The notes under the pieces are model-generated. The model did not search any database. It had not been told where the DNA came from and worked only from the letters and a program-made list of their open reading frames with translations. A stretch of DNA of 7,923 nt from contig CABSEJ010000151.1 in assembly GCA_902476765.1 (NCBI GenBank), positions 1 to 7,923 on the forward strand, in the 5' to 3' direction. This DNA comes from an uncultured Blautia sp. (GTDB taxonomy: Bacteria > Bacillota > Clostridia > Lachnospirales > Lachnospiraceae). The position numbers and the translations under genes were made by a program. Positions 7,146 through 7,923 of the stretch are shown here, in pieces. Numbering within the stretch: position 1 is the first letter of the stretch; each line of letters opens with the position of its first letter.

Positions 7146-7167
7146 TTCCCCTGTGGTTCCAGGGGAA
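7146..7167. promoter_or_regulatory. Perfect 8-bp dyad, hairpin or candidate operator
   Basis: TTCCCCTG (7146-7153) is the reverse complement of CAGGGGAA (7160-7167) with a 6-nt centre. It ends 7 bp before the TG of the next promoter and lies where a -35 element would be. It could be an operator for the second Rpn unit or a second part of the jet terminator. It is followed by A5, not T, on the + strand. Confidence 0.4.
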
Positions 7168-7173
7168 AAAGTG

Positions 7174-7182
7174 TGCTATGAT
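7174..7182 (+). promoter_or_regulatory. Predicted extended -10 promoter for the leader RNA and second Rpn gene
   Basis: TG at 7174-7175, one base, then TATGAT at 7177-7182 form an extended -10. No good -35 is found 16-19 bp upstream; the dyad 7146-7167 occupies that place. The expected start is near A7189, which is exactly the first base of the long closing stem of the leader. Confidence 0.45.
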
Positions 7183-7188
7183 AATGGC

Positions 7189-7349
7189 AAAGCATGTATA
7201 TTTCAATAGCCTTTTGTCCCTCTTTTTTGTTTTGAGAGAGGAATCGTCTAAGCGGCGCTGCCGTATCTGAATTATCTAAGAACATATCAAAGGAAAGAAA
7301 TCTCAATGCTTTTATCCCAATAAGGAAACGGCAGAGAGGTTTCTTTTTT
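7189..7349 (+). ncRNA. Candidate structured leader RNA ending in a terminator-like hairpin (unknown family)
   Basis: The ~160-nt stretch folds as an irregular rod: 7189-7195 pairs with 7306-7312, 7200-7204 with 7297-7301, and 7210-7214 with 7289-7293, separated by small internal loops. The rod encloses hairpin 7219-7226/7234-7241 and a short hairpin 7253-7256/7260-7263. At its 3' end AAGGAAAC (7322-7329) pairs with GTTTCTTT (7339-7346, one G-T pair), running into T6 (7344-7349). CTGCCGT (7258-7264) is complementary to ACGGCAG (7328-7334), which overlaps the terminator stem and loop, so a pseudoknot or antiterminator is possible. It lies 110 nt before an Rpn gene, like a riboswitch or attenuator. 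No known riboswitch consensus was recognised. Pairings are read by eye, without energy calculation. Confidence 0.4.
7322..7349 (+). terminator. Terminator-like hairpin within the leader of the second Rpn gene
   Basis: The stem is 7322-7329/7339-7346, with loop GGCAGAGAG and a T-run at 7344-7349. The lower stem uses part of the T-run, so it is of moderate strength. Being after a promoter and before the gene, it would act as an attenuator rather than as the end of the jet operon. Confidence 0.45.
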
Positions 7350-7423
7350 CATATGGGAATAGGAGATTGTACTTAAAGTATTTTGACCGATACGTTTGTG
7401 TTCTCCCTGTCATCCCCTAAAGG

Positions 7424-7452
7424 CCTCCTGCCTGATAAAAAAGAAAAGGAGG
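7424..7452 (+). promoter_or_regulatory. Strong SD of the second Rpn gene with an upstream anti-SD
   Basis: AAGGAGG (7446-7452) lies 6 nt before the ATG at 7459 and is close to ideal. CCTCCT (7424-7429) is the exact complement of AGGAGG (7447-7452) across a 17-nt A-rich loop, so the RNA can hide its own ribosome binding site. The SD decides the start of the gene. Confidence 0.6.
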
Positions 7453-7458
7453 TATTTT

Positions 7459-7923
7459 ATGGGAGAAATACAGGATGACAGAAAAGAAAACAGGAAAGTA
7501 TCCGGTGATAGGAAGGAAAAAGGATATGAAGGGGCAGCTAATGAGAAGTTAAGCACGGTATCCAGTGAAGAACCAGGGAAAACAGAGAAAAGCAGCCTGA
7601 GGAATGCAGATAAAAGGGCCACTGCCCGGAGACGGGAAGCTTCCACTGTGAATTCCTCTGTAAACCGGGTTTACAAATCCAGAATCTTTACCATGATTTT
7701 TCAGGACAAGGAAAAGTTGTTGGAATTATACAATGCCATAAGTGGAAAAAATTATACAGCCCCAGAGCTTTTGGAAATCAACACATTGGAAAACGCTATC
7801 TACATGAACATGCAGAATGACTTGTCCTTCATCATTGATGCCAGGCTCTCTTTATATGAACACCAGTCCACGGTGAATCCCAACCTTCCACTGCGGTTTT
7901 TATGGTACATATCTAAGCTGTAC
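7459..7923 (+). CDS. Rpn/YhgA-like PD-(D/E)XK nuclease family protein, N-terminal part (3' end outside window)
   Basis: The frame is open from ATG 7459 to the window edge, 155 codons. Residues 1 to ~68 are a charged, low-complexity Lys/Glu/Arg/Ser-rich segment, probably disordered. The family domain then begins near RVYKSRIFTMIFQDKEKLLELYNAI, continues through YTAPELLEINTLENAIY, and shows the nuclease core NDLSFIID followed by LSLYEHQST. The Asp and the E-x-Q pattern fit the PD-(D/E)XK active site. The segment PNLPLRFLWYISKLY is typical of clostridial Rpn-type 'putative transposase' proteins. Proteins of this family are endonucleases, with proposed roles in recombination and phage defence. 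It faces the same way as jetABCD but has its own promoter region and leader. The C-terminal tail is not visible, so it cannot be compared with the tail at 3-290. Confidence 0.85.
   Translation, partial: MGEIQDDRKENRKVSGDRKEKGYEGAANEKLSTVSSEEPGKTEKSSLRNADKRATARRREASTVNSSVNRVYKSRIFTMIFQDKEKLLELYNAISGKNYTAPELLEINTLENAIYMNMQNDLSFIIDARLSLYEHQSTVNPNLPLRFLWYISKLY

Noticed and set aside
7383..7411. TTGACC as a -35 for a second promoter of the right Rpn gene
   Set aside because: No -10-like hexamer lies 16-19 bp downstream.
1..7923. CRISPR array, tRNA or rRNA genes
   Set aside because: No regularly spaced direct repeats and no tRNA or rRNA signature segments were seen.
3..7923. One Rpn gene split by insertion of the jet operon
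   Set aside because: The left piece is a C-terminal tail with a natural stop and the right piece an N-terminus with its own SD, both on the + strand; a split gene would show the N-terminal part on the left.

Overview
The window carries a complete four-gene Wadjet (JetABCD) defence operon on the + strand, at 692-7106, set between two partial genes of the Rpn / YhgA-like PD-(D/E)XK nuclease family. The coding style suggests a gut Clostridia genome, most likely Lachnospiraceae: moderate GC, AGA/GGA-rich codons, strong GGAGG ribosome binding sites, TATAAT-type promoters and the Rpn protein tail. That placement is an inference from sequence feel, not from a database match.

Layout. Positions 3-290 hold the C-terminal end of an Rpn-family protein that begins outside the window. 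The 291-691 gap holds a 12-bp inverted repeat (330-424), a 133-bp miniature transposon with perfect 13-bp ends starting GTAA and a perfect 8-bp target duplication (447-595), and then the jet promoter (618-646) with a perfect 10-bp dyad lying across its -35 region. jetA (692-2068), jetB (2071-2685), jetC (2654-5893) and jetD (5880-7106) follow with a 2-nt gap and then overlaps of 32 and 14 nt. A hairpin closes the operon. The 7107-7458 gap holds a second dyad, an extended -10 promoter, a leader RNA that appears folded and ends in a terminator-like hairpin, and a ribosome binding site that can be masked. Positions 7459-7923 are the N-terminal part of a second Rpn-family gene running off the edge.

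How the genes work together. JetA (kleisin-like), JetB (KITE-like winged-helix subunit) and JetC (SMC-like ATPase) are expected to form a DNA loop-extruding motor. JetD is the TOPRIM nuclease that cuts the circular DNA, typically plasmids, that the motor senses. The tight spacing and overlaps fit production of the parts in a fixed ratio. JetA and JetB look like the DUF5716 / DUF6063 kind rather than the DUF3375 / DUF4194 kind, so the operon is probably Wadjet type III; this subtype call is from memory of the families. The Rpn neighbours make the locus look like a small defence island.

The least explained parts are non-coding or overlapping: the IS66-like miniature transposon next to the jet promoter, the dyads over both promoters, a structured leader upstream of the second Rpn gene, and a well-placed internal ribosome binding site plus GTG in the first Rpn gene, which could make a short C-terminal product like the intragenic antitoxins described for enterobacterial Rpn proteins.
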